The position numbers and the translations under genes were made by a program. A model generated the notes under the pieces. It worked only from the letters and a program-made list of their open reading frames with translations, was not told the origin of the DNA and made no database searches. Source: Flavobacteriales bacterium (GTDB lineage Bacteria; Bacteroidota; Bacteroidia; Flavobacteriales_F; PHOS-HE28). From it: 18,113 nucleotides of DNA. Location of the stretch: assembly GCA_016718655.1 (NCBI GenBank), contig JADKCV010000046.1, positions 1-18,113 on the forward strand, given 5' to 3'. Shown here in pieces: positions 8,686 through 16,640 of this stretch. How positions within the stretch are numbered: the stretch's first letter is position 1; the number at the start of each line of letters is the position of its first letter.

Positions 8686-8723
8686 GAACGCCTCGGAACC
8701 TTGCGGGAAGGTCCGAGGCGTTC
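8686..8723 (-). terminator. hairpin terminator after the beta-helix T9SS gene
   Basis: Outer arms GAACGCCTCGGA (8686-8697) and TCCGAGGCGTTC (8712-8723) are perfect complements; the stem can be drawn longer through ACCTT/AAGGT with one bulged A and a GCGGG loop. It lies 80 bp after the stop of the gene at 8804. The sequence past the stem on the minus strand (ACCCTTCATG) is not strongly T-rich, so termination efficiency is uncertain. Confidence 0.6.
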
Positions 8724-8803
8724 GGCGGTCGGGAGAGACCTGTTATTCAGATCATGCGCAGGCGCTGCAATACCGCTGGTCGGTAGCTGCGCTCGATGGC
8801 AGG

Positions 8804-10645
8804 TCACTGCTTCATGAAACGGAACGCACGGTAGGTATCGTCCGCAATGCGCACCGTGTAAAGGCCGTCTGGCAGCGCATCCACGGCGATCGGCGCGCCA
8901 TCGTTCAACATGCCCTGGAGCACAACGCGCCCGCCAGCGTCGTGGATCGTGTAGGCGATCACGCTCGATGGCCCGTTGATCCGAATGTGGTCCGTTGCCG
9001 GGTTGGGAAGCACCTGCAATGTTCCCGCTTCATGCGCTGCAACGTCCGTGGTGATCTCCACGACCACGTTCACGTTCACCGTGTAAAAGCAGAAGTTGGC
9101 GTCCATCACCAAGCAACTGTACAAGCCACCGGCGGTGATGGTGATGGTTGGTGTGGTGGCGCCCGTGCTCCATTGGTAGCTGTTGAAACTGGCCGGCAGG
9201 CCCAACTCGTAAGGTAGTTGGGTCTGGTCGATGATGACCGGTGGTGTTCCCACGACCGACTCCGGGTCGAACTCATCCGCCCCCATATCGCAAGCGGGGT
9301 TCCCGCGCGCTTCACTGTCGATATCGGCGGCCACCACGAAGAAATACTCGCCCAGGTCGTTCAGCTCACAGTTGTTCATGTGCAGGTCGGGTTGCCCGGG
9401 GAAGACGGGATCGATGTCGCTATCGCCGACACCCTGCCCTGTACCGGTCTGGTGTGCGGCAACTGTTGCGTAGCCGTTGCCACCTACTTGGGAAAGCAGG
9501 CTACCCGTGCTGAACAGGCAGTTGTGGTCTTCCGTAGCGACGTTGTCCGGCACTTGCACGTTATAGGCCAGGCCACCAGCGTTGTTCGCGAATATGTTGT
9601 TGCGCACGAAGGCATCCTGACCGTCGTTGAAATTGCTGAGGTGGTAGAAGGCATAGCTCTGGAACTCGTTGCCTGCGGCCACCAGCACGCTGTTGTGCAC
9701 GATCTTCATGTCCCACAGGTTGTACACGGCCAGGCCCCACACATCACCAGTGCCGTTCACGTACACCATATTGTTACTGATCATGTTGCCGGTGGTGCTC
9801 TGTGTGTTACCCGCCTCGATACCGGTGCACCCATTGATGGCATAAGCGCGGATGTCGTTGCGCCGGATCTGGCTGCCCCCGTCGAAGAAGGTGGTGCGGA
9901 TGCCCACGTACCAATCGCCCACGGTGGTGGTGAAGTCGTTGTCGCTGATGGAACCCGAACAGTGGTTCAAACGGATACCGGTGCCGATCTGCTGGCGGAA
10001 CTCGTTGCCGCTGATGATGAGTCCATCGCAGCGGGCGCCGTTGAAGCCGTAGGCGTCGATCTCCACGGCGGTGTTGCCATCAAAGAAGGAGTTGTCCAGG
10101 ATCAATACATCCTGCGGGTTGTTGTTCGTATTGAGGTTGAACTGGTCGCAGTGCACAAGGATGCGATCGAAGTAGGCGGAACCCGAGGGGTTCGTGCTTC
10201 CGCGGAACACGCACTGCTCGATGATGAGACCTTCGATAGCGTTGATGAAGTGGATGGCACGCGCATAGTTGAAGTCCAACGGAAGGAAGTTGAGCTTCTC
10301 GAACAGCACGTCGTCCGTACCATCCAACTTGAAGATGTGGTTGTCCAATGATCCGTTGGCATCGTACTCGAGGTTCACCAACTGCGATCCGTTGCTGCTG
10401 TTACGGAACTGGATCGACCCCGGCGTACCACTGATCTCGCCCAGGCTGTACTGACCGGTGTAGGTGCCGGGCCGGATGTCGAAGATGACATTACCGGAAG
10501 CGCCTTGTGCGTTCAGCGCGTTCACCGCAGCGGTGATGGTGGCATAGTCAGGCTGAGCACCACCCACGGTGTAAGTGCCGCTCAGCTGTGCCTGTGCCAA
10601 GCCAGCGAACGCGGATGCGAGAAGAAGTGCGTAGAGGTGTTTCAT
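8804..10645 (-). CDS. secreted right-handed beta-helix protein with Ig-like and T9SS type-A sorting domains
   Basis: This 613-residue protein starts MKHLYALLLASAFAGLAQAQ, a clear signal peptide. A region typical of Bacteroidota parallel beta-helix proteins follows: DYATITAAVNAL near residue 33, then many N- and G-rich turns such as LIISGNEFRQQ, SGSISDNDF, SQIRRNDI, NMISNNMVYVNG and AFVRNNIFANN, and the closing PACDMGADEF. Next is an Ig/PKD-like module (SFNSYQWSTGATTPTITI). The C-terminus is a T9SS domain: LQVLPNPATDHIRING, YTIHDAGGRVVLQG and LPDGLYTVRIADDTYRAF. It is therefore exported by Sec and then across the outer membrane by T9SS. Beta-helix proteins often bind or cleave polysaccharides, but no catalytic residues are identifiable. 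The ATG overlaps the upstream gene's stop (ATGA at 10642-10645), so the two are translationally coupled. Confidence 0.9.
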   Translation of the reverse strand: MKHLYALLLASAFAGLAQAQLSGTYTVGGAQPDYATITAAVNALNAQGASGNVIFDIRPGTYTGQYSLGEISGTPGSIQFRNSSNGSQLVNLEYDANGSLDNHIFKLDGTDDVLFEKLNFLPLDFNYARAIHFINAIEGLIIEQCVFRGSTNPSGSAYFDRILVHCDQFNLNTNNNPQDVLILDNSFFDGNTAVEIDAYGFNGARCDGLIISGNEFRQQIGTGIRLNHCSGSISDNDFTTTVGDWYVGIRTTFFDGGSQIRRNDIRAYAINGCTGIEAGNTQSTTGNMISNNMVYVNGTGDVWGLAVYNLWDMKIVHNSVLVAAGNEFQSYAFYHLSNFNDGQDAFVRNNIFANNAGGLAYNVQVPDNVATEDHNCLFSTGSLLSQVGGNGYATVAAHQTGTGQGVGDSDIDPVFPGQPDLHMNNCELNDLGEYFFVVAADIDSEARGNPACDMGADEFDPESVVGTPPVIIDQTQLPYELGLPASFNSYQWSTGATTPTITITAGGLYSCLVMDANFCFYTVNVNVVVEITTDVAAHEAGTLQVLPNPATDHIRINGPSSVIAYTIHDAGGRVVLQGMLNDGAPIAVDALPDGLYTVRIADDTYRAFRFMKQ

Positions 10646-11970
10646 GGCTTGGTCATTTTATCGAGGAATCCTTTGCCCTTCTTCAGGAGGTCGTTGGCAC
10701 TGCCGCCGCTAGATCCGGTAGTAGTCCCGCTCGATGTTCCACTTCCACTGGTGGCATTCTGCACCGCTTGCGAAGCGGATGAAGGCGTCTTGCACAACAT
10801 GCCTGGTTCATAGCTGCTTATCCGTGCGATATCATCCGCACTCGTGAGCATCCACACCTCCATGGCGGTGATCTTGAAGGTCTCTCCGGTCTTCTGGCCG
10901 TTCTTCCACACTCCACCGGCCTTGGTCACGGTCATCCGAGTGTGTGCATCCTGTGTGGCGTTCCACCATTCCATCATGTTGGGTTGCTGGTGTTTGACAC
11001 CGGGGTCCGGGCAGTACTGTTGGGCGTAGGTGCTCTTCTTGTTGAAGGCACGATCCAGGACGTTGTTCACCAAGGTAGCTCCATTCACGTTGAGCTGCGT
11101 GGTGCTTCCCTCCACGAAGTGGTCGGGATGGAGCATGGCCATGAGGTAGGCCTGCATCTGTTCACGGGTCCCTTCGCGAAGCATGCGGTGGGTGTGCATG
11201 AACACCTCCACATCACTGCCGAATGCCGGCACTTCCACGGTGGGCAGGGCGCGCAGCGCAGCGCTGGCCTGTTGCTCCTCCAACTCGCCCCGGAAGGTGC
11301 GCATGGCATCGAGCTCCTCCTGGCTGTATGTGCGCACGACTCCCGCCTTGCTCTCGCGGCCCACGGCCACCATGTTCTCCTTCCACGGGCCGCTAACCGC
11401 ATCGCGGTAGAAACGTACCTCCACGATCTCGTACATGGTGGTGAGCTCCGTGTAGCTGGTCTTCGTGTCGTACTCGATCTCCACGGGAATCGTGAAGGAG
11501 TTCGGCGTGTGCCAGATGACCCCTTCCTCCGAAGGGATGCGCAGGAAATGCAGATCGCCGACCATGGAGTTGGCGCGATGACCGAGGAAGGCGAGGTAGC
11601 GCTCCCTGATCATCCCTATCATCTCATCCTTGGTGGGCGCGGGCAGTCCGAAATACTCGTTGTCGCTGACCTTCATCTCGCGGAAGCTGGTGCTTGCCCC
11701 ATAGTGGTAGCGCGCGGTGCCTGTGATCTTCACCTCGGCCTTGGGGTACTCGGGCACATTGGCATTGCGCCAAACAATGGCCCCGCGCACCCACATGTAT
11801 TGTGCGTAGGTGCTGTTCCAGTCCTTCTTCGTCGGGCCCGGCGCCAGTTCCACGCGCAACACCCCGGGATTGGTAAGGTCCTTCAGGATCTGGGCGTCGC
11901 TGGGTTGGGCGTAGGCGGCCAGCACGGAGAGGCTGATGGCGGCGAGGGCGAGGGCGATACGGATGCGCAT
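10642..11970 (-). CDS. secreted protein of unknown function (442 residues)
   Basis: The product begins MRIRIALALAAISLSVLAAYAQ, a signal peptide with a probable cut after A21. The mature part is mixed alpha/beta with many aromatic residues (STYAQYMWVRGAIVWRN, ARYHYGAS, YEIVEVRFYRDAVSG, MMEWWNATQDAHTRM) and one conspicuous pair of cysteines (in QQYCPDPG and GMLCKTP). The last ~45 residues are a Ser/Gly/Thr linker followed by a Lys-rich amphipathic tail (DLLKKGKGFLDKM). No T9SS domain, lipobox or known catalytic motif was seen. I do not recognise the family. It is co-transcribed and translationally coupled with the beta-helix gene downstream, suggesting a common periplasmic or surface task, and its upstream region carries the direct repeat described at 12032-12061. 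Confidence 0.8.
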   Translation of the reverse strand: MRIRIALALAAISLSVLAAYAQPSDAQILKDLTNPGVLRVELAPGPTKKDWNSTYAQYMWVRGAIVWRNANVPEYPKAEVKITGTARYHYGASTSFREMKVSDNEYFGLPAPTKDEMIGMIRERYLAFLGHRANSMVGDLHFLRIPSEEGVIWHTPNSFTIPVEIEYDTKTSYTELTTMYEIVEVRFYRDAVSGPWKENMVAVGRESKAGVVRTYSQEELDAMRTFRGELEEQQASAALRALPTVEVPAFGSDVEVFMHTHRMLREGTREQMQAYLMAMLHPDHFVEGSTTQLNVNGATLVNNVLDRAFNKKSTYAQQYCPDPGVKHQQPNMMEWWNATQDAHTRMTVTKAGGVWKNGQKTGETFKITAMEVWMLTSADDIARISSYEPGMLCKTPSSASQAVQNATSGSGTSSGTTTGSSGGSANDLLKKGKGFLDKMTKP

Positions 11971-12031
11971 GACCGGGTTGGAATTGACCCGGCGAACTTG
12001 ACCCGTTCCGCTGAAGTGGTGCTGGACGATC

Positions 12032-12061
12032 GGGTGAACGACCGAAAATGATGGGTGAACG
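12032..12061 (-). promoter_or_regulatory. tandem direct repeat resembling a LytTR regulator binding site
   Basis: GGGTGAACG occurs at 12032-12040 and again at 12053-12061; on the minus strand both read CGTTCACCC, with a shared G two bases before the C. Start-to-start spacing is 21 bp (12-bp spacer), two helical turns. LytTR regulators such as AgrA bind two 9-bp direct repeats with a GTT core and a spacer of about 12 bp. The site lies 62-91 bases upstream of the ATG at 11970 and directly after the stop of the LytTR gene itself. Binding is inferred only from geometry and the GTT core. Confidence 0.4.
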
Positions 12062-12802
12062 TCAGAGCGTCCGTATCCGAACCATCAGCGCCTCCTTGTG
12101 CGTCTTGCCTACGGGGATGTTCTCCTTGCCGATGCGCACGTAACCCTCTTCCACGGCGCTCACCTGTCGCAGATCGACCAAATAACTGCGATGGATACGC
12201 AAGTGATGAGGACTGTTGAGCTTCTCCTCCACTGCCGCGAGCGTGCTGGTGATGACGAACTTCTTGGCAGGCGTGTGCAGGGTGACGTAGTTGTCATCCG
12301 CTTGTGCGTAGTGGATGTCGTCCAAGGGCACCTTCACCAGCTTGCCTTTATCTCGGATGAAGATGCTGTCGGCTATGACGAACTCGCTGCGCTGGGCTTC
12401 GCTTGGAGCAATATTCACCTCGACATCATTGGCATAGCGGGCCAATGCGATCTCGATCTGTGAACGCAGTACGTTCTCATCGAAGGGCTTGATGATGAAC
12501 CCGGCCGGACGCAAGGGCTTGACCCGATCGAGCGTGGCCTTGTCGCTGTGGCTGGTCACGAAGATGAAGGGCACCTTGTACTTGGCATTGACCCTTTCCG
12601 CAAGCTGCACACCATCGGCACCGTCACCCAGGTTGATGTCCAGCAGGAGCAGGTCGGGCGTGTGTGCCGCGATCTCGGCCATGGCATCAAGGGCATTGTC
12701 GCAGGCGGCGCAGACCTCATACCCCAGTTCCTCGAGGTGCGCGCGCAAGTCCTCGGCGATCAGTGGTTCGTCTTCGACGATGAGGATGCGGACGGAGGCC
12801 AT
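12062..12802 (-). CDS. LytTR-family DNA-binding response regulator
   Basis: This 246-residue regulator has a CheY-like receiver domain (about 4-122) with acidic pocket E10/D11, phosphoacceptor D55 in LLLLDINLGDG, T83 in FVTSH and K105 in IIKPF. A LytTR DNA-binding domain follows (about 140-246), with FIRDKGKLVKVPLDDIHYAQ, DNYVTLHT, LRIHRSYLVDLRQV and the final IPVGKTHKEAL. Phosphorylation at D55 is expected to drive dimerisation and binding to tandem direct repeats. The ATG directly abuts the stop of the histidine kinase gene, so the two are a cognate pair in one operon. Likely targets include the secreted genes immediately downstream. Confidence 0.95.
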   Translation of the reverse strand: MASVRILIVEDEPLIAEDLRAHLEELGYEVCAACDNALDAMAEIAAHTPDLLLLDINLGDGADGVQLAERVNAKYKVPFIFVTSHSDKATLDRVKPLRPAGFIIKPFDENVLRSQIEIALARYANDVEVNIAPSEAQRSEFVIADSIFIRDKGKLVKVPLDDIHYAQADDNYVTLHTPAKKFVITSTLAAVEEKLNSPHHLRIHRSYLVDLRQVSAVEEGYVRIGKENIPVGKTHKEALMVRIRTL

Positions 12803-14593
12803 TCAGCGCGCAAGTTTGAAATTCCGCACGATCATTTCCACCACAGTACCACGCTCGTTCCGGATGCTCCACTCGGCCTTGAGTTTGCTGGCAAATGTCT
12901 TGATCATGCCAAGACCGAACCCGGTGCTATCGGCACTACGATCCGCGTCGGGGTCGTAACCGATGCCGTTGTCACGGACGGATATCCGAAGCGCGTCTCC
13001 TGAATTGGTCATGCCGATCACAAGCACTCCTTCACCCGCATCCGGCCAAGCATACTTCAGCGCATTGGTGATCAGCTCGTTGAGGATCAATCCCAAGGGT
13101 ACCGCCGTATCCACATCGAGACTGAGGTCATCGATGGCCAACTGGAGCTGAACGCTATCAGCACGGTCGTAACTGCTGATGAGGCTGGAGGCGAGCTTCT
13201 CGACGTATTCCTTCATCTGCACGCCGGTAAGGTCACCATCGCGGTAGAGGTCCTGGTGGATCAGGGCCATGCTCTTCACACGCAGGCGGCTGTCGTTCAC
13301 CGCTTGCTTGGCCGTTGGATCGGCGATCCCGCGGCCTTGTATGCTCAGCAAGCTGCTCACCGTTTGCAGGTTGTTCTTCACCCGGTGATGGATCTCGCGC
13401 AGGAGAAGCTCCTTCTCCTTCAACTGCTCATCGATCACGGCGTTCTTACGCGCCAACTCCTCACTCGTGCGCTTCTTGATGCGGTAAGCACGAAAGGCGA
13501 ACAGCGCAGCCAAGAGCACCAGCGCCGCGCCGGCTGCTATGGCCTTGATGGTGAGCGATCGTTGCTCCAGCTGAGCCTTGTTCTCGGCCAAGAGCATGTC
13601 CTTACGGCCGCTGTCATACTTCTCCTGCATCTCGGTGATCTGCGCACTTCGTTCCGAGTTGAACATACTATCGTTCAATGCGGACCACCGCTTGTGGTGG
13701 AACAATGCGGAATCCAGCCGCCCGTTCCGCTCGAAATAAGCACCGAGGTACGCGTGGCTGTTGGCCACAACGGCCATGGCCTGGCTTGTCGTGGCGAGCT
13801 CCATGCCTTGTCGCAGGAAATACAGTGCACTGTCCTGATCACCGACCTCACCATGCAGGCGACCCAGATTGGAAAGGACACCTGCGCGTGAGTGGTCATC
13901 CTCCCCTACCGGCATCACCGCCAGTGCGGACCTCATCACGCGCATCGCCTCGGACTTCATCCCTTGCCGGTCCAATACGTTCGCCAAGTTCATCCGCGCG
14001 TTCCCCGCATACACCTCCATGCCTGCTTGCACAAGAATGCGCTCAGCCGCACGGTAACGCTCAGCGGCGCGGTCATACTCGTGTAGTTCGAAATGGATGT
14101 TGCCCAGATTGTTCGATACGTTCGCGACCCAGACCGTGTCATTGATGGCATTGAAGCCGTCCAGGGCCATTGTGAATTCCGCCATTGAACGGTCCCAGCG
14201 CTTCTGCTTCTCGTGTACCGAACCGATGTTGTTGTGGGCCATGGCTTCATACCAAGGGTCACCCCCCCGCTCGAAATGCTGCAAGGCTTGGAGGTAGTGT
14301 TCCAAGGCACGGTCATGCTCACCAAGTCCGGTGTGGCACATGCCCGTGAAGTTGTGGCCCATACCTCGTTGCAGTTCCGTGCCTCCCTTCTCCGCCACCA
14401 TTCGGTATCGCTCGGCGAAATACAAGCCGCTATCCGGGTCCGTGAAGACCGTGGCGCGCAACAGTTCGGTGAGCACCGGAAGGCGCGTCGTATCGTTGGG
14501 CAATTGTTGAACGACCCTGATCAGGCTATCCACTTGGGCCAGAGCGGGCAGTACACCGAGCGCCATCGACCAGCAGAGCATCATTCTTCGCAT
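12803..14593 (-). CDS. TPR-repeat sensor histidine kinase (HisKA_2 type)
   Basis: From the ATG at 14593 the product has 596 residues and starts with a signal peptide (MRRMMLCWSMALGVLPALAQ); an ATG at 14629 would put 12 non-hydrophobic residues in front, so I prefer the inner start. Residues about 21-310 are tetratricopeptide repeats (MAHNNIGSVHEKQKRWDRSM, NLGNIHFELHEYDRAAERY, SNLGRLHGEVGDQDSALYFL), lying in the periplasm. One membrane helix follows (about 349-370). The cytoplasmic part has the HisKA_2 motif REIHHRVKNNLQ (399-410; H403 the probable phosphoacceptor), N box LNELITNALKYAW (504-516), G1 DNGIGYDP (541-548) and G2 GFGLGMIKTFA (558-568). It presumably senses a periplasmic protein or peptide through the TPRs and phosphorylates the adjacent LytTR regulator. 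Confidence 0.93.
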   Translation of the reverse strand: MRRMMLCWSMALGVLPALAQVDSLIRVVQQLPNDTTRLPVLTELLRATVFTDPDSGLYFAERYRMVAEKGGTELQRGMGHNFTGMCHTGLGEHDRALEHYLQALQHFERGGDPWYEAMAHNNIGSVHEKQKRWDRSMAEFTMALDGFNAINDTVWVANVSNNLGNIHFELHEYDRAAERYRAAERILVQAGMEVYAGNARMNLANVLDRQGMKSEAMRVMRSALAVMPVGEDDHSRAGVLSNLGRLHGEVGDQDSALYFLRQGMELATTSQAMAVVANSHAYLGAYFERNGRLDSALFHHKRWSALNDSMFNSERSAQITEMQEKYDSGRKDMLLAENKAQLEQRSLTIKAIAAGAALVLLAALFAFRAYRIKKRTSEELARKNAVIDEQLKEKELLLREIHHRVKNNLQTVSSLLSIQGRGIADPTAKQAVNDSRLRVKSMALIHQDLYRDGDLTGVQMKEYVEKLASSLISSYDRADSVQLQLAIDDLSLDVDTAVPLGLILNELITNALKYAWPDAGEGVLVIGMTNSGDALRISVRDNGIGYDPDADRSADSTGFGLGMIKTFASKLKAEWSIRNERGTVVEMIVRNFKLAR

Positions 14594-14647
14594 GGCCGCA
14601 AGATCATGAAGGTCCGCAGATAGGAACAAGCCGACCGATGCCCACGT

Positions 14648-16609
14648 TCACGGATGCAGGTAACGACCCGCTTGTACCAGCCCCATCCCCTGGTCCACGC
14701 AACGCCACAAGTAAACTCCCGCAGCACGACCGTGCATGTCCAACACTGCAGATCCGTTGATGCTCATTGTCCGTGCGATGGTCCGGCCTGTCCCATCGAG
14801 AAGCTCCACAGCGAACCGATGTGTGTCGGGACCTGACCATGAAAGCGTGTTGGCCTGGGCATGAAAGATGAATGGGCTGGTTGATGCAAGGCCCGACACC
14901 CCAACGTTGAGATCGGCCGCATCCAGGCCCACCACAAGCATGTCATGGTCGCTGCACCGGAAGGCGTTCGCTTGGTAATTGGCCAGGTTATCCTCGTGGT
15001 AGTCCAGCTCGGCGGGCTCATCGCTGTTGATGTGCCAGACCGCAGCCCCGGTGACCACGCCCTCCAGTGCATCAGTGGCCAGCACATGGTCCAACGTTCC
15101 GAAGCGACCTTCGAACCGATAGCTGTGCTCCTCCTCACCGAGCAGGGTGCTCATGCCCGCCGCGCGCAGTGCATCCAGTGGATCCTCCTGTGCATAGGCG
15201 TTGAGGTCACCCACGACAAGCTGCGCAGCGATGCCCGTGGTGGAACGGATCCCCGACCAATGCGCCAGCAGCTCTTGGACCTGGGTGCGTCGCAGCGCGT
15301 TGTAGCACCCCTGTCCGTCGCCTTGGTCCACGTTGGCACCAGTGGCATTGTCACACAACTTGCTGCGCAGGTGCATGCTACTGAGCAGGAAGCGTCCGCC
15401 TGTGGCGTTCACCGTGAAGGACTGGGTGAGGTGCGGTCGCTGGAACGTGAACGTGTTCAGTTCATACAAGGGACCCGTGGCCGAAAGGACAGATGGCTTG
15501 TAGAGAATGATCGACTTGGTCCCACCACTGCCCGATGCATCCTCCTCAAGTCCCACATAAGTGCCGGTACCCATCGCCATGTTCAGTGCCGCGAGCAGAT
15601 CGGTCCATGCGGCATCGTTGTTCTCCAGTTCGCACAGTACCACGGCATCGGCATCCACCGCTTGCAGCGCTGCCACGAGCTTGGTGCGTTGCCGCTGCTG
15701 TTCGGCCTGGGTCGCCGCACCCCAGACACCGAGCGTGGTGAAGTAGTTGAGCACGTTGAGCGAGGCCACCCGTACGGTGCCGCCCACCTCCGGCAACGCA
15801 GGACGAGCCTGGTGCGCAATGGGCACCACACCGACCGGTTGCAACCGGTATTCATCAAAGGCATAGTGCACCACGGCAACCAGATCGGTGACGGTACTGC
15901 CTGTGCGCAACGTGCCTTCCACACTTTGAAGCGGTGGTGGTTCGGGATAACTGGAGGTGCGGCCATCATCGAGGATGATGCGACCGCGCAGGTTCAGGTC
16001 CTCGCGCGTCAACACGGCCGTCACATTCGCGGAACCGGTACTGGTGGTGCCCGAGGCCACCACATCGTTGGGGTCGACCAGTTGTGTCGCGGTGAATGCC
16101 CGCTCCGGACCGAGGACGACCTCACCATACCGCAACCAGTTCTCCGTGTCGTTCACCACCAGGGCTTGCGGGAATCGCACCAACATGCCCTCGTAGCGCT
16201 CCCACAGGGCTGGATCACCGATAGGGAGGGTGAGCTGGGTAGGAGCGACCACCGCAGTGCCCAATTGCTGTACGGCGGTCACCGTACGGATCTCCGTGAG
16301 CCCTTGGAACTCATCCACCGTTCCTGTCACCTGCAGGCGTTGACCTACCGTGATCCCTGATGCGTTCGGCTGGTACACGAAGACCCCGTTGCTGGTGGCG
16401 GGGTCGCTGTCGCAGGTCGGGTCCTCGATGAAGTAGCCCTGCATGGTGCCGGTACCGAGGAACACCGCCGTTACCGTGCCCGTTGTGGTGACCACTGTAC
16501 CGTCCAAGGCGCTGGCCGTACCACTGCCTTGAATGGTGCAAATGGGGGTCTGGGCCTGGGCCACAGTTGCACAAACGAACGCGAGCGACCACAGGGATGA
16601 ACGTTGCAT
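14648..16609 (-). CDS. secreted endonuclease/exonuclease/phosphatase-family protein with T9SS sorting domain (ExeM/NucH-like)
   Basis: This 653-residue protein starts with signal peptide MQRSSLWSLAFVCATVAQAQ. Residues about 22-115 form an OB-fold-like module (YFIEDPTCDSDPATSNGVFV) as found in front of extracellular nucleases. The EEP catalytic domain spans about 278-562: RVASLNVLNYF (N285), VVLCELENN (E327), SSMHLRSK (H413), VVGDLNAY (D468, N470), FGTLDHVL (D507, H508) and CSDHDMLVVGL (D554, H555). All the residues expected for a Mg-dependent nuclease or phosphodiesterase are present. Residues about 580-653 resemble a T9SS tail (FAVELLDGTGRTIARTM, GRAAGVYLWRC). The likely role is extracellular DNA or nucleotide degradation for phosphate and nucleoside supply; the substrate is inferred. 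It follows the ChaN gene by 31 bp and precedes the kinase gene by 54 bp. Confidence 0.9.
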   Translation of the reverse strand: MQRSSLWSLAFVCATVAQAQTPICTIQGSGTASALDGTVVTTTGTVTAVFLGTGTMQGYFIEDPTCDSDPATSNGVFVYQPNASGITVGQRLQVTGTVDEFQGLTEIRTVTAVQQLGTAVVAPTQLTLPIGDPALWERYEGMLVRFPQALVVNDTENWLRYGEVVLGPERAFTATQLVDPNDVVASGTTSTGSANVTAVLTREDLNLRGRIILDDGRTSSYPEPPPLQSVEGTLRTGSTVTDLVAVVHYAFDEYRLQPVGVVPIAHQARPALPEVGGTVRVASLNVLNYFTTLGVWGAATQAEQQRQRTKLVAALQAVDADAVVLCELENNDAAWTDLLAALNMAMGTGTYVGLEEDASGSGGTKSIILYKPSVLSATGPLYELNTFTFQRPHLTQSFTVNATGGRFLLSSMHLRSKLCDNATGANVDQGDGQGCYNALRRTQVQELLAHWSGIRSTTGIAAQLVVGDLNAYAQEDPLDALRAAGMSTLLGEEEHSYRFEGRFGTLDHVLATDALEGVVTGAAVWHINSDEPAELDYHEDNLANYQANAFRCSDHDMLVVGLDAADLNVGVSGLASTSPFIFHAQANTLSWSGPDTHRFAVELLDGTGRTIARTMSINGSAVLDMHGRAAGVYLWRCVDQGMGLVQAGRYLHP

Positions 16610-16613
16610 GCGC

Positions 16614-16621
16614 CGAAGGTA
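16614..16621 (-). promoter_or_regulatory. possible -7 element immediately before the secreted nuclease gene
   Basis: On the minus strand this reads TACCTTCG, one base from TAnnTTTG, and only four bases separate it from the ATG at 16609. If used, the transcript would start at or beside the start codon. No TTG is found at the right upstream distance, and the gene may simply be read through from chaN, so this is tentative. Confidence 0.18.
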
Positions 16622-16640
16622 CTGGCCGTGTCCTTGCCGA

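Noticed and set aside
9218..10351. A 377-residue + strand open frame opposite the beta-helix gene
   Set aside because: Val/His/Asp-rich shadow of the minus-strand gene, which has a signal peptide and T9SS domain.
10942..12051. A 369-residue + strand open frame opposite the 442-residue secreted protein
   Set aside because: His/Gly/Val-rich shadow without signal peptide or domain; the minus strand has the signal peptide and operon context.
13256..13891. A 211-residue + strand open frame inside the histidine kinase gene
   Set aside because: Antisense shadow of the kinase domain, with no features of its own.
14594..14629. Upstream ATG at 14629 as the histidine kinase start
   Set aside because: It would bury the signal peptide behind 12 mixed residues; ATG 14593 gives a standard signal peptide.
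14945..16360. A 471-residue + strand open frame opposite the secreted nuclease gene
   Set aside because: The minus strand carries all EEP catalytic motifs; the + frame has no recognisable domain.
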